DNA of 64,000 nt from the NCBI GenBank assembly GCA_042091275.1, contig JBELHR010000010.1, positions 4,272 to 68,271 of the forward strand. The letters run 5' to 3'. The notes under the pieces are model-generated. The model was not told the DNA's origin, did not search any database, and saw only the letters and a program-made list of their open reading frames with translations. Both the position numbers and the translations under genes were made by a program. The stretch comes from JBELHR01 sp042091275 (GTDB lineage Bacteria; Bacteroidota; Bacteroidia; Flavobacteriales; Flavobacteriaceae). Positions 9,597 to 18,319 of the stretch are shown one piece after another (position 1 is the first letter of the stretch; every line of letters starts with the position of its first letter).

Positions 9597-10669
9597 TTTT
9601 TTTTTTCAGTAGGAAAGGTAATCGAAGCGACCTGCATCAGACACAACTCCACCAAAAGTCGTTGGTTCTTACTGGATTTAAAATCCAAATCACAGCGGTT
9701 TAGTTTTTCGATAGCAGCTATTAAAAAGGACATTTCCGATTTTGCAGATTGTTCGAGGTATTGTTTTTTTGTTCGATCTCCCACCTGCAACAATTCGATG
9801 GTTTGTTTGTCCTTTGCAACAAGTAAATCTCGCAGATGCGCTCCAAAACCAATCACAAAGTGATGGGCGTCAAAACCCTTTTCTAAGATACTGTCAAAAT
9901 GCAAAAGTAATTCGGGAATATTGTTCTCCAAGGCTAGATCAGTCGCCTTGAAATAGGCTTCATAATCCAATACATTCAAATTGCTTGTAACCGCTTCACG
10001 AGTGAGTTTGTTTCCTGAGAAACTGACAACTCTATCAAAAATAGACAAGGCATCTCTCATGGCACCATCCGCCTTTTGAGCAATAATATGCAAGGCGTCA
10101 TCTTCTGCATCAACTCCTTCACTTTCCGCTATAGTTTTGAGGTAATTCTTAGCATCCAAAACAGAAATACGCTTAAAATCATATATCTGGCAGCGAGACA
10201 AAATAGTAGGTATGATTTTGTGTTTTTCAGTCGTGGCCAGTATAAAAATGGCATGACTCGGCGGCTCTTCCAAAGTCTTTAAAAAGGCATTAAAGGCTGC
10301 TGAGGATAGCATGTGCACCTCATCGATAATATACACCTTATAATTACCTGTTTGTGGAGGAATTCTTACTTGATCTGTAAGGGCTCGAATATCATCTACT
10401 GAATTGTTCGAGGCAGCATCTAATTCAAAAATATTAAAGGAGAAGTCTTCCTCTGCCTGTGAATTACTATCCTCTTGATTTATGTTTTTTGCTAAGATTC
10501 TTGCACAAGTTGTTTTCCCGACCCCTCTAGGTCCAGTAAACAATAGGGCTTGAGCCAAATGATTCTGCTTTATGGCATTTTCTAAAGTCTTTGTAATCGC
10601 TTGTTGACCAACTACTTCTTCAAAAGTTTTTGGTCTATATTTTCGCGCAGATACAATAAATGGTTCCAT
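9581..10669 (-). CDS. dnaX: DNA polymerase III gamma subunit (DnaX, in-frame product)
   Basis: The 362-residue in-frame product contains the AAA+ clamp-loader motor: VGQQAITKTL, Walker A GPRGVGKTTCARILA, Walker B IDEVHML, LATTEKHKIIPTILSRCQ (sensor/SRC), then the helical lid and collar domain. The cysteine cluster that binds zinc in the E. coli protein is absent between Walker A and FELDAASNNSVDDIR, as I recall for other Bacteroidota. The reading ends four codons after an A11 run (E-K-K-K-V-L-T-S-stop), giving a gamma-like protein. A TATTTTTG box at 10691-10698 (minus) lies 21 nt before the ATG. Confidence 0.95.
   Translation of the reverse strand: MEPFIVSARKYRPKTFEEVVGQQAITKTLENAIKQNHLAQALLFTGPRGVGKTTCARILAKNINQEDSNSQAEEDFSFNIFELDAASNNSVDDIRALTDQVRIPPQTGNYKVYIIDEVHMLSSAAFNAFLKTLEEPPSHAIFILATTEKHKIIPTILSRCQIYDFKRISVLDAKNYLKTIAESEGVDAEDDALHIIAQKADGAMRDALSIFDRVVSFSGNKLTREAVTSNLNVLDYEAYFKATDLALENNIPELLLHFDSILEKGFDAHHFVIGFGAHLRDLLVAKDKQTIELLQVGDRTKKQYLEQSAKSEMSFLIAAIEKLNRCDLDFKSSKNQRLLVELCLMQVASITFPTEKKKVLTS
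9596..9606 (-). promoter_or_regulatory. A11 slippery tract in dnaX
   Basis: Eleven consecutive A (coding strand) read as GAA AAA AAA AAA in the gamma frame, followed by a stop four codons later. A -1 ribosomal shift, or one extra A from RNA polymerase slippage, enters the open tau frame. Position and outcome resemble the A9 slippage site of Thermus dnaX. No strong downstream stem-loop is obvious, which favours transcriptional slippage. Confidence 0.65.
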
Positions 10670-10690
10670 AAAAAAAGCAGGTTCTTAAAA

Positions 10691-10698
10691 CAAAAATA
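10691..10698 (-). promoter_or_regulatory. -7 promoter box of dnaX
   Basis: TATTTTTG on the minus strand matches TAnnTTTG and lies 21 nt upstream of the dnaX ATG, just after the end of the upstream acyl-CoA synthetase gene on the same strand. Confidence 0.5.
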
Positions 10699-10699
10699 A

Positions 10700-12463
10700 T
10701 TAGTTACGATAGATTTTATGGTATAAATCGCTATAAATTTCTTTAATAATTTTACGCTTCATTTTCATGGTAGGAGTTAAATGTCCTCCTTCGATAGTCC
10801 AAGCATTTGGTGTCAATTCAAAACACTTTACTTGTTCCCATTTACCAAATTTTTTGTTGGCAAAGGATACCTCTTCTTCAATCCGTTTATTGACTTCTGT
10901 ATTGTTTTTCCAAGCCGATTTATCTCTACCTAAATCAATATTTCTTCTCTTTGCCCATTCTTCGACAAATTCAAAGTTCATTTGAATAAAAGCAGCAGGC
11001 ATTTTCTCTCCTTCTCCGATTACCATTGCTTGTTCGATAAATCTAGATTGTTTGAGTACGTTTTCCAAAAGGGCAGGGGCAACGTATTTACCTCCTGAAG
11101 TTTTAAACATCTCTTTCTTACGATCGGTAATTCTCAAGAAACCATCTTTATCAATTTCACCGATATCTCCGGTATGAAAATATTCTCCTGTCATTACCTC
11201 AGAAGTTTTCTCTTCATCCTTATAATACCCTTTCATGATATTAGGACCTTTGGCTAAAATTTCTCCATCTTCTGCAATTTTAACGGTTACACCGTCTACA
11301 ATGCGACCAACGGTTCCAATTCTAAACCCAAAATTTTCTTGAGCATTAACTGCAATAACTGGAGAAGTCTCTGTAAGTCCATATCCTTCCATAACTGGAA
11401 GCTGAGCTGCTGCAAAAATCCTCGCTAGTCTCTTTTGAAGTGGGGCTGATCCAGAAACCATAAAGTCTAACTCTCCACCTAACGCTGCTTGCCACTTGGA
11501 GAAAATCAACTTTCTAGCCACAGCTAATTTCTTCTCGTACCACCACCCATTCTTTCCATAAGGCTCATAATTGAGACCTATATCTATGGCCCAAAAGAAC
11601 AGTGCCTTTTTAATTCCACTTAATTCTGCACCTTTCGCATATATTTTATCGTATATTTTTTCGTAGAGTCTCGGAACAGCAGTCATCACATTTGGTTTTA
11701 CCTCCTGCACGTTTTCCATCATAGTCTCTATGGATTCTGCGAAATAGATTTGCACGCCATAGTACATATATAAATAAGTTACCATACGTTCAAATACGTG
11801 ACATATCGGAAGAAAACTCAACGCTCTTGAACCAGAACTGATAGGAATTCTATCTTCACATGTTAAAACATTCGAAACTAGGTTTTTATGACTTAGCATA
11901 ACTCCTTTAGGTCTTCCAGTTGTTCCAGATGTATATATCAGAGTGGCCAAATCGTCTTCTTGGACACCGTCGCGAAGCTCCTTGACCTGAGTCATTAGAC
12001 CCGCATCTTCAATAATTAAATTCTTCCAATGATTAAAATCTTTAAGAAAGTCGAATGTAAAGAGTTCTTGCACTTGAGTTTCGCTCATCAATCCACTGAT
12101 TTTCTTTGCGAGATACGCATCATTTACAAAACAAAATTTTGCTTCAGAATGATTCAAAACATAGGTAAAATCATCTTCAGAAATAGTTGGGTAAATCGGT
12201 ACGTTCTGGGCACCAATTTGCAGCAAAGCGTAATCCAATAAATGCCATTCGGTTCTATTGTTACTGGATATTACAGCAACTTTATCATTTTTTTTGACCC
12301 CTAGATTTAACAAACCACAACTTAATTGATCAATGGTTTTTACCATTTCCTCTGAGCTGATAGATTTGTAGCTACCATTTTCTTTGCTTGACAAAGCCTT
12401 TTGTTGAGGATAATTAGCTAGTTGGTGGTGGGGTATATCAAATAAACGTTTAATCTGTTTCAT
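10700..12463 (-). CDS. Long-chain fatty acid--CoA ligase (AMP-forming)
   Basis: This 587-residue adenylate-forming enzyme starts at the ATG at 12463-12461 (MKQIKRLFDIPHHQ), chosen over an ATG 42 nt upstream because family members begin at this point. It contains the AMP-binding motif LIYTSGTTGRPKGVMLSH, GYGLTETSP (A5-like motif), YFHTGDIGEIDKDGFLRITDRKKE and a late GGKYVAP, as in FadD15-type ligases. It activates long-chain fatty acids to acyl-CoA at the cytoplasmic face of the membrane. It is divergent from a FabH-like condensing enzyme, a possible link in lipid metabolism. The substrate chain length is not readable from sequence. Confidence 0.93.
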   Translation of the reverse strand: MKQIKRLFDIPHHQLANYPQQKALSSKENGSYKSISSEEMVKTIDQLSCGLLNLGVKKNDKVAVISSNNRTEWHLLDYALLQIGAQNVPIYPTISEDDFTYVLNHSEAKFCFVNDAYLAKKISGLMSETQVQELFTFDFLKDFNHWKNLIIEDAGLMTQVKELRDGVQEDDLATLIYTSGTTGRPKGVMLSHKNLVSNVLTCEDRIPISSGSRALSFLPICHVFERMVTYLYMYYGVQIYFAESIETMMENVQEVKPNVMTAVPRLYEKIYDKIYAKGAELSGIKKALFFWAIDIGLNYEPYGKNGWWYEKKLAVARKLIFSKWQAALGGELDFMVSGSAPLQKRLARIFAAAQLPVMEGYGLTETSPVIAVNAQENFGFRIGTVGRIVDGVTVKIAEDGEILAKGPNIMKGYYKDEEKTSEVMTGEYFHTGDIGEIDKDGFLRITDRKKEMFKTSGGKYVAPALLENVLKQSRFIEQAMVIGEGEKMPAAFIQMNFEFVEEWAKRRNIDLGRDKSAWKNNTEVNKRIEEEVSFANKKFGKWEQVKCFELTPNAWTIEGGHLTPTMKMKRKIIKEIYSDLYHKIYRN

Positions 12464-12744
12464 TCTAGTTTGTTTAGTAAGGTGCAAAATAGGAATTTTT
12501 AGCAAAGAAATATAGGCTAAGTCTCTTTTTTAGAAAAAACCTCCTAAAACCAAAGTCAAACTCAAAAAATAAAGTAATCTCGAAAATGGAACTACCTTAG
12601 TGCTATTACTTTCTGCTGAAATTTTAATAAACAAAGTCTAATTTTATCAGATTCGCAAAAAACTATTTACAAGCTTATTTTTCGTGAGGCATAAGAGTAG
12701 AAAGTAGGCAAAAGCTTTATATTTGGAGCAACTAAAACTTAACA
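12464..12744. other. Divergent intergenic region (acyl-CoA ligase / FabH-like)
   Basis: This 281-bp AT-rich spacer contains a TATATTTG box at 12718-12725 for the plus-strand gene. On the minus strand there are several TATTTTG-like sequences near 12490 that could serve the ligase. No ORF, tRNA or strong hairpin was seen. Confidence 0.55.
12718..12725 (+). promoter_or_regulatory. -7 promoter box of the FabH-like gene
   Basis: TATATTTG matches TAnnTTTG exactly and ends 19 nt before the ATG at 12745. No obvious TTG -33 box is seen at the expected distance. Confidence 0.5.
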
Positions 12745-13812
12745 ATGACTCCCAAAACATATATTTCTGGCCTAGGAAGTAGTATACCAACTACTGAGGT
12801 GAAGAATGATTTCTTTTTAGATCACAAATTTTTGCATGAAAATGGAAGTTCGTTTGATCAAGAAAATGAAATTATAATTTCCAAATTCAACAGTATAACT
12901 GGTATTTCGGCAAGGCGTTATGCCTCTGACAACAAAAAGGCTTCGGATTTGGCATTTGAAGCGGCTCAAGCCGCGATCGAAGATGCAAATATGGATAAGG
13001 AGAGTCTAGATTATATCATAGTTGCTCATAATTTCGGTGATTTGCGACCAGGCTCTACCCAAGGAGATATACTTCCGAACTTGGCTTCTAGAGTGAAACA
13101 GTCTTTGGAGATCAAAAATTCAAACTGTGTGGCATATGACCTTTTATTCGGTTGTCCGGGTTGGTTGCAAGGAGTTATACATGCAGACGCCTTTATTAAA
13201 GGTGGTTTGGCCTCAAAAGTACTAATTATAGGTGCAGAGACGCTCTCTCGAGTAGTGGATCACACCGATAGAGATTCCATGATATTTGCGGATGGTGCAG
13301 GAGCTTGTGTTTTGGAGTGCAATACAGAACATCCCAAAAGAGGTATTCTAGCTAGTGCTACTAAAACTTTTGCGAACGAAGAGGCGGACTATTTATTTTC
13401 GGGTACTGGTCATAACCCTGTGGATACTACGGAAGGGTATATTAAAATGAATGGACGAAAAATCTATGAATTTGCTTTGAATCAGGTTCCTTCGGCTATG
13501 AAAGTAGCCTTCGAAAAGTCAGGTGAAAATATAGAAGATTTAAAAAAGATATTTATTCATCAAGCTAACGAAAAGATGGATGAAGCTATCGTTAAGCGCT
13601 TTTTCCGCTTGTATAAAAAGCAAGTTCCGCAAGGAATAATGCCCATGAATATTCACGAGTTAGGAAACTCCTCTGTCGCTACAATTCCCACTTTGATGGA
13701 TATGGTTATCAATCAAAATTACAATGGACATGAAGTAGAAAGAGGAGATTTGATTATGCTAGCATCTGTAGGGGCCGGAATGAGTATCAACGCCGTTATC
13801 TACAGGTTTTAA
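12745..13812 (+). CDS. 3-oxoacyl-ACP synthase III family protein (FabH-like)
   Basis: This 355-residue thiolase-fold condensing enzyme has the KAS III catalytic triad: C137 (LLFGCPGWLQG), H272 (FIHQANEKMD) and N308 (HELGNSSVATIP). The C-terminal GDLIMLASVGAGMSINAVIYRF matches the family ending. Such enzymes condense an acyl-CoA starter with malonyl-ACP, or serve in secondary lipid pathways. Whether this is the housekeeping FabH cannot be settled: it is longer than typical FabH (about 320-330) and there is no fatty-acid operon around it, so a paralogue for a specialised lipid is likely. It is divergent from the acyl-CoA ligase and converges, 1 nt apart, on a barrel protein gene. Confidence 0.88.
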   Translation: MTPKTYISGLGSSIPTTEVKNDFFLDHKFLHENGSSFDQENEIIISKFNSITGISARRYASDNKKASDLAFEAAQAAIEDANMDKESLDYIIVAHNFGDLRPGSTQGDILPNLASRVKQSLEIKNSNCVAYDLLFGCPGWLQGVIHADAFIKGGLASKVLIIGAETLSRVVDHTDRDSMIFADGAGACVLECNTEHPKRGILASATKTFANEEADYLFSGTGHNPVDTTEGYIKMNGRKIYEFALNQVPSAMKVAFEKSGENIEDLKKIFIHQANEKMDEAIVKRFFRLYKKQVPQGIMPMNIHELGNSSVATIPTLMDMVINQNYNGHEVERGDLIMLASVGAGMSINAVIYRF

Positions 13813-13813
13813 T

Positions 13814-14575
13814 CTATTTCTTTTTTTTCTTTTTGTAGCGCTCCAAATTGCTTTTTGCTATTTCATCTGTCACAAATGGAAGAGATAGCATAACTACAAA
13901 ACCACTATTTCGTACACTACTCGTAGTAAAGTTGTCTTTGAAAATATCATTCAGACCGTGGTAGTAACGCGCACGAATTAAAAGACCTTTTCCTTTTCTG
14001 GCACCTTGCATGTTAAAAGCGACCTCTGCAATTGGTCCCCAATCGAAAGAATTCGTGTACTTTTTAAATCCTTGGGTAAAAGTTCCTTCGTCAATAGTCA
14101 GATCAGCGGTCACATTTCCTCTAAAGGACAACTGAGCACCACCGCTAAAACGCATTTTCCCACTATTTGTTTGATACGAGAAGATTAGTGGGACATCGAT
14201 ATAATTAAAATTAATTCGAGTTTTGTCGTCTGTAAAAAGTGCATCCAAATCTGTATTACCAGAATTCAAATCATAACTAGAAACTTGAGCCTGTCTTCGA
14301 GACACAAAATAAATAGCAGGAGTAAAATAAAAGTTGTCACTAAACTTTTTGTTCAATCCGATACCGAAATCAAAGGTAGTTCCTGCAAATTCAGAGCCTG
14401 CTAAATTGCTGTAACCCGCAAACCCTCCTCCCAATTCAAGAGAGATGTTAAATTCTTCTGAGGCTACTTTATCTCCAAAAATAAGCGCTAGAATAGCAGC
14501 CTGACTCTGACCTTGAAACGGGTTGGCGACTAGAGCCAAAAATAAAAATAGCAGTGTTTTGTTAATATGTTTCAT
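13814..14575 (-). CDS. Outer membrane beta-barrel protein, PorT/OmpA-like
   Basis: This 253-residue protein has a signal peptide (about 1-25, ending QGQSQA) and a single barrel domain with strands such as LELGGGFAGYSN, NFYFTPAIYFVSRR, NFNYIDVPLIFSYQT, MRFSGGAQLSFRG and GLLIRARYYHGLND. The motif YIDVPLI is typical of the Bacteroidota outer-membrane barrel family that includes PorT. It ends in six lysines, which is odd for a barrel whose last strand normally closes in an aromatic residue. Function is unknown. It converges on the FabH-like gene, with stops 1 nt apart. Confidence 0.75.
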   Translation of the reverse strand: MKHINKTLLFLFLALVANPFQGQSQAAILALIFGDKVASEEFNISLELGGGFAGYSNLAGSEFAGTTFDFGIGLNKKFSDNFYFTPAIYFVSRRQAQVSSYDLNSGNTDLDALFTDDKTRINFNYIDVPLIFSYQTNSGKMRFSGGAQLSFRGNVTADLTIDEGTFTQGFKKYTNSFDWGPIAEVAFNMQGARKGKGLLIRARYYHGLNDIFKDNFTTSSVRNSGFVVMLSLPFVTDEIAKSNLERYKKKKKK

Positions 14576-14610
14576 AAGAATATCTTTTACTTAAAGATAA
14601 GCATTAAAAA

Positions 14611-15012
14611 CTATTCGAGAAACAGGTAGGGGTCATTTTGAGGTATAAATTTACAGGAATCTGTCTTACCAAACCATTTATATCTGTTTTTAGCGACATA
14701 ATCATAGAGTTTATCTTTGAGGCTCCTAGGAAGAATAAAAAAGACAAATAAAGGATAGGTAAGGGGTATCTTATACATAATCTGCTCGACCGCCTTTGAT
14801 TTATAGAGTAAGTTCTCATTTTTCCAAAGTGCTAAGGAATCAAATTCAAAAGTTTTTTGATTTAGCTGTAACAATATTCTTTTCGAAGCGTCTGATTCTA
14901 TAGAAGTGAAGTGGAAAGAGTTTTTTAAGCTATATTTTAGAATAAAATGCACCGCTCGATTACAGAGTAAACAGCTGCTGTCAAAAACTATTATTTCACG
15001 CTCTTTTTTCAT
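14611..15012 (-). CDS. DCC-family thiol-disulfide oxidoreductase-like protein (DUF393)
   Basis: This 133-residue protein begins with the signature DxxCxxC as D11-SS-C14-LL-C17 in IIVFDSSCLLCNRAVHFI, the hallmark of the DCC family. The mid-region (RSLKDKLYDYVAKNRYKWFG) also matches family members. The fold is predicted to be thioredoxin-like, but substrates are unknown. There is no signal peptide, so the protein is likely cytoplasmic. It lies 35 nt upstream of the barrel gene on the same strand. Confidence 0.85.
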   Translation of the reverse strand: MKKEREIIVFDSSCLLCNRAVHFILKYSLKNSFHFTSIESDASKRILLQLNQKTFEFDSLALWKNENLLYKSKAVEQIMYKIPLTYPLFVFFILPRSLKDKLYDYVAKNRYKWFGKTDSCKFIPQNDPYLFLE

Positions 15013-15135
15013 GTTTTAAGGTTTTATAAATTTAACGAAACCTTGTGATATAGCCAAGAGTAATAGGGTTTTAACATAAGATTAATAAAGAAACGAATTG
15101 GTATAACTAATTTTATTACCAAAAATTAAATTCAA

Positions 15136-15840
15136 ATGATTAGGATAGAAAATTTACATAAATCGTATCCCATCGGAAAAGATAAACTACACGTCTTGAA
15201 AGGTATTAATTTACATATAAAAGAAGGTGAGTTTGTGGCAATTATGGGATCCTCTGGTTCGGGAAAATCAACATTGTTGAATATCGTAGGTCTTTTGGAT
15301 TCTCATGATGAAGGAGAGTACTTTCTCAATGGATTAAAAATCGAAAAATTAAATGAAAAAAAGGCAGCTAACCTAAGAAACAAGTTTTTGGGGTTTGTCT
15401 TTCAATCTTTTAATCTTATTTCCTATAAAACGGCTTTAGAAAATGTTGCTTTACCACTTTACTATTCTGGTTTAGGAAGAAAGGAACGTACCGAAAGGGC
15501 TCTTTTATATTTAGAAAAGGTGGGATTAAAAGATTGGGCACATCACTTACCTAATGAGTTATCAGGAGGTCAAAAGCAGCGTGTTGCTATTGCTAGAGCT
15601 TTGGTTACAAAACCTAAGGTTGTCCTTGCTGATGAGCCTACTGGAGCTTTGGATTCTACGACCACAGATTCTGTTATGGAGCTATTAAAGGAGATTAACG
15701 ACGAAGGTATGACCGTTTTTGTTATTACTCACGAAGAGGAAGTAGCAGAGCAGACCAAGAGAATCGTTCGCCTCAAGGATGGACAAATAACATCAGATGA
15801 ATTGACGAAACAATCTAACAAAGTACACCAAAATGTTTGA
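15136..15840 (+). CDS. ABC transporter ATP-binding protein (MacB/LolD type)
   Basis: This 234-residue ATPase has Walker A GSSGSGKST (38-46), a Q-loop at FVFQSFNL, signature LSGGQKQ (142-148), Walker B VVLADEP (162-168) and a switch His in VITHEEE. Spacing and sequence place it in the MacB/LolD family, whose members drive transmembrane mechanotransmission or lipoprotein release rather than classical substrate translocation. Its last 8 nt overlap the first permease gene. Together with the two permeases and the adaptor it forms a four-gene exporter operon ending in a strong terminator. Confidence 0.93.
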   Translation: MIRIENLHKSYPIGKDKLHVLKGINLHIKEGEFVAIMGSSGSGKSTLLNIVGLLDSHDEGEYFLNGLKIEKLNEKKAANLRNKFLGFVFQSFNLISYKTALENVALPLYYSGLGRKERTERALLYLEKVGLKDWAHHLPNELSGGQKQRVAIARALVTKPKVVLADEPTGALDSTTTDSVMELLKEINDEGMTVFVITHEEEVAEQTKRIVRLKDGQITSDELTKQSNKVHQNV

Positions 15841-17065
15841 TATCGATCGCTGGAGAGAAATATTTCAGAGCATTTCCAAGAATAAGCTAAGATCTTTTAT
15901 GTCCGGCTTTACAGTTGCCTTTGCTATTATTTTGTTTACTCTATTATTTGGAATCGTAAATGGTTTGAGCAACTCCTTTGAAGATGTTTTTGCAGATGAT
16001 GCTCAAAATGCAGTTTTTGTAAGAACTTTCAAGACATCAAAACCTTACAGAGGCTATAAGGCGGGTAGAAGGATCTATCTAAAAAACAAGGATATTGACT
16101 TTTTACAAGAAAACTTTTCTGATAAAATTGACTTTTTAACTCCTAGGATATATAAAAACTTTAATATTTCAAGAGGAGCGGAGAATGACAATTATTCGGT
16201 GGTTGGTGTGTTTCCCTCTCATCAAACTTTAGAGAGAACTGTGATGATTGCTGGTCGCTATCTCAATAATAATGACTTAAATAACGTTTCCAAACACATT
16301 GTTATCGGGGATAAATTAAAAGAGGATTTATTTGAGCCCGGACAAAAGGCAGTTGGACAATATTTAAACGTAGGAGGTCTGGCATATAAAGTGGTAGGAG
16401 TTTTTACGGATGAAGGTAATGATCGAGAGAGAAGAAAGGCATTTATACCTTCTACAACAGCTCAAAAAGTATATGGTAATACCGATGTTGTAAATGAGAT
16501 AAATCTCGGTTATAATAAATCCTTGTCCTTAAGTCAGGCAGTCGCGTTTGGAAATAAGGTAGAGAGAACACTCAAGGATCGTTTAAATATTGACCCGGAT
16601 GATCAAAACGCCTTATTCGTTAATAATAGAGCAGAGGCCAATCAAAATATTAATACACTAACAAGTAGTTTGTATTTTATTGTCCTTTTTATTGGAATTG
16701 GGACTCTAATCGCAGGTATAATTGGCATCTCTAATATTATGATATTTGTAGTTAAAGAGAGGACCAAAGAGCTTGGAATTCGAAAAGCTTTAGGAGCAAG
16801 CCCAAATTCTATCAAAATGATGGTGATTCAGGAATCTGTATTTATTACTGCTCTTGCCGGTTATGTCGGTCTTCTTATTGGAGAATGGATCTTATCAAAT
16901 ATAGGTGACAGTCTAGAAGATTATTTTATAAAAGATCCATCCGTATCAGCACCTATTGTAATAGGAGCGACCATAACACTCATCGTCTGTGGATCCATTG
17001 CTGGTTATATGCCAGCCAGTAGAGCAGCGAGAATCAAACCTATTGTAGCACTTAGAGCAGATTAA
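15833..17065 (+). CDS. ABC transporter permease, MacB-like (first of two)
   Basis: This 410-residue protein has the MacB/FtsX arrangement: one N-terminal membrane segment (about 27-50), a large periplasmic domain (MacB-PCD, about 55-275), then three membrane segments separated by the conserved loop VVKERTKELGIRKALGASP. The C-terminus PASRAARIKPIVALRAD is typical. Here the permease and ATPase are separate proteins, and two paralogous permeases are present, so the exporter is probably a heterodimer. It probably moves a peptide, lipid or drug from the periplasm through an adaptor and an outer-membrane factor not encoded nearby. Confidence 0.92.
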   Translation: MFDIDRWREIFQSISKNKLRSFMSGFTVAFAIILFTLLFGIVNGLSNSFEDVFADDAQNAVFVRTFKTSKPYRGYKAGRRIYLKNKDIDFLQENFSDKIDFLTPRIYKNFNISRGAENDNYSVVGVFPSHQTLERTVMIAGRYLNNNDLNNVSKHIVIGDKLKEDLFEPGQKAVGQYLNVGGLAYKVVGVFTDEGNDRERRKAFIPSTTAQKVYGNTDVVNEINLGYNKSLSLSQAVAFGNKVERTLKDRLNIDPDDQNALFVNNRAEANQNINTLTSSLYFIVLFIGIGTLIAGIIGISNIMIFVVKERTKELGIRKALGASPNSIKMMVIQESVFITALAGYVGLLIGEWILSNIGDSLEDYFIKDPSVSAPIVIGATITLIVCGSIAGYMPASRAARIKPIVALRAD

Positions 17066-17066
17066 T

Positions 17067-18308
17067 ATGAAATTTCTATTTGATAAAGATACATGGCAAG
17101 AAATTTTCGGTAGTATCGGAAAAAATAAGCTGAGAACAGGAATTACAGTTGTAGGAGTACTTTGGGGAATTTTCCTTCTGATGGTTCTATTGGGAGCTGC
17201 CCGTGGCCTGTCTAATAATTTTAAGAATCTATTCGGTAATTTTGCTACTAACAGTGTTTTTATGTGGTCACAGAGAACCTCTATGCCATTTAAAGGATTT
17301 CAAGAGGGACGAAGTATCCAAATGACTACCCGGGATGTGGAAATCTTGCAGAGCGAATATCCAGGAATAAAACTTTTAGCTCCTAGAAGTCAATCTAGTG
17401 GAACTATTGTCAGAGGAGTTCAAACTGGAGACTTCTCGATTAGTGGGGATTATCCCATTTTGGATCAAGTCCAGAAAAAAGATCTTATTTACGGTAGATG
17501 GCTATCCGGAAATGATATCGAGGAAAATACGAAAGTCACTGTTATTGCTGAGAATATATATACCCAATTATTTGAAAAGGGTGAATATCCAATTGGAGAA
17601 TATATTAATATTAATGATATCTCATACAAAGTAGTTGGAGTCTATAAAGAGGGTGCGAACATAGATATTGACGGAGATTGCGCTTTTATTCCTTTTACTA
17701 CTTTTCAAAAGGTATATAATAGAGGTAATAAAATAAGTTGGATGGTAGTTACCGCTCATGACGATGTAGATATTGAACAACTAGAGCAAGATATTTATTT
17801 GACTTTGCGGAACCTACATGACGTTAATCCTGAGGACAAAAGAGCCTTTGGTGGTTTTAATCTTGGAAAAGAGATAGCCAAGCTCAACGGATTTTTACTA
17901 GGGATGCAGTTCCTTACTTGGTTCGTGGGTATAGCAACTTTAATTGCTGGTGTTATAGCAATTGGTAACATTTTGCTCATTACCGTTAAGGAACGAACAA
18001 AAGAAATTGGAATTCGACGTGCGTTGGGTGCAACTCCTTTTGAGATTAGACGTCAAATTGTATTAGAATCGGTCTTTTTAACGACCCTGTCCGGTAGTTT
18101 AGGTATCATATTTGGTGGATTAATTCTAATGTTTATGGATGCCTATTTAGGCTCAGGAGATGATCCTACCTTATTGAACCCTACAGTAGATATACCAGTT
18201 GTAATGCTGGCCCTATTTATATTAATTTCACTTGGTTCTTTGATCGGGATGATTCCCGCCCATCGCGCCACAATTGTTAAACCTATAGACGCTTTAAGAG
18301 AAGAATAA
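17067..18308 (+). CDS. ABC transporter permease, MacB-like (second of two)
   Basis: This 413-residue paralogue of the preceding gene starts 1 nt after its stop. The N-termini correspond (W-x-EIF-x-SI-x-KNKLR in both) and the same loop appears as VKERTKEIGIRRALGATP, with a C-terminal PAHRATIVKPIDALREE. The parallel architecture indicates an old tandem duplication, giving the two membrane halves of one transporter. The periplasmic domain differs more than the membrane parts, suggesting division of roles. Confidence 0.92.
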   Translation: MKFLFDKDTWQEIFGSIGKNKLRTGITVVGVLWGIFLLMVLLGAARGLSNNFKNLFGNFATNSVFMWSQRTSMPFKGFQEGRSIQMTTRDVEILQSEYPGIKLLAPRSQSSGTIVRGVQTGDFSISGDYPILDQVQKKDLIYGRWLSGNDIEENTKVTVIAENIYTQLFEKGEYPIGEYININDISYKVVGVYKEGANIDIDGDCAFIPFTTFQKVYNRGNKISWMVVTAHDDVDIEQLEQDIYLTLRNLHDVNPEDKRAFGGFNLGKEIAKLNGFLLGMQFLTWFVGIATLIAGVIAIGNILLITVKERTKEIGIRRALGATPFEIRRQIVLESVFLTTLSGSLGIIFGGLILMFMDAYLGSGDDPTLLNPTVDIPVVMLALFILISLGSLIGMIPAHRATIVKPIDALREE

Positions 18309-18319
18309 AAAAAAAAATC

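Noticed and set aside
9003..10669. dnaX as a pseudogene
   Set aside because: Both frames are intact on either side of a homopolymer that is a known type of slippage site, and dnaX is essential.
14604..14819. Separate small gene on the minus strand
   Set aside because: It lies inside the DCC-family gene in another frame, with no family resemblance.
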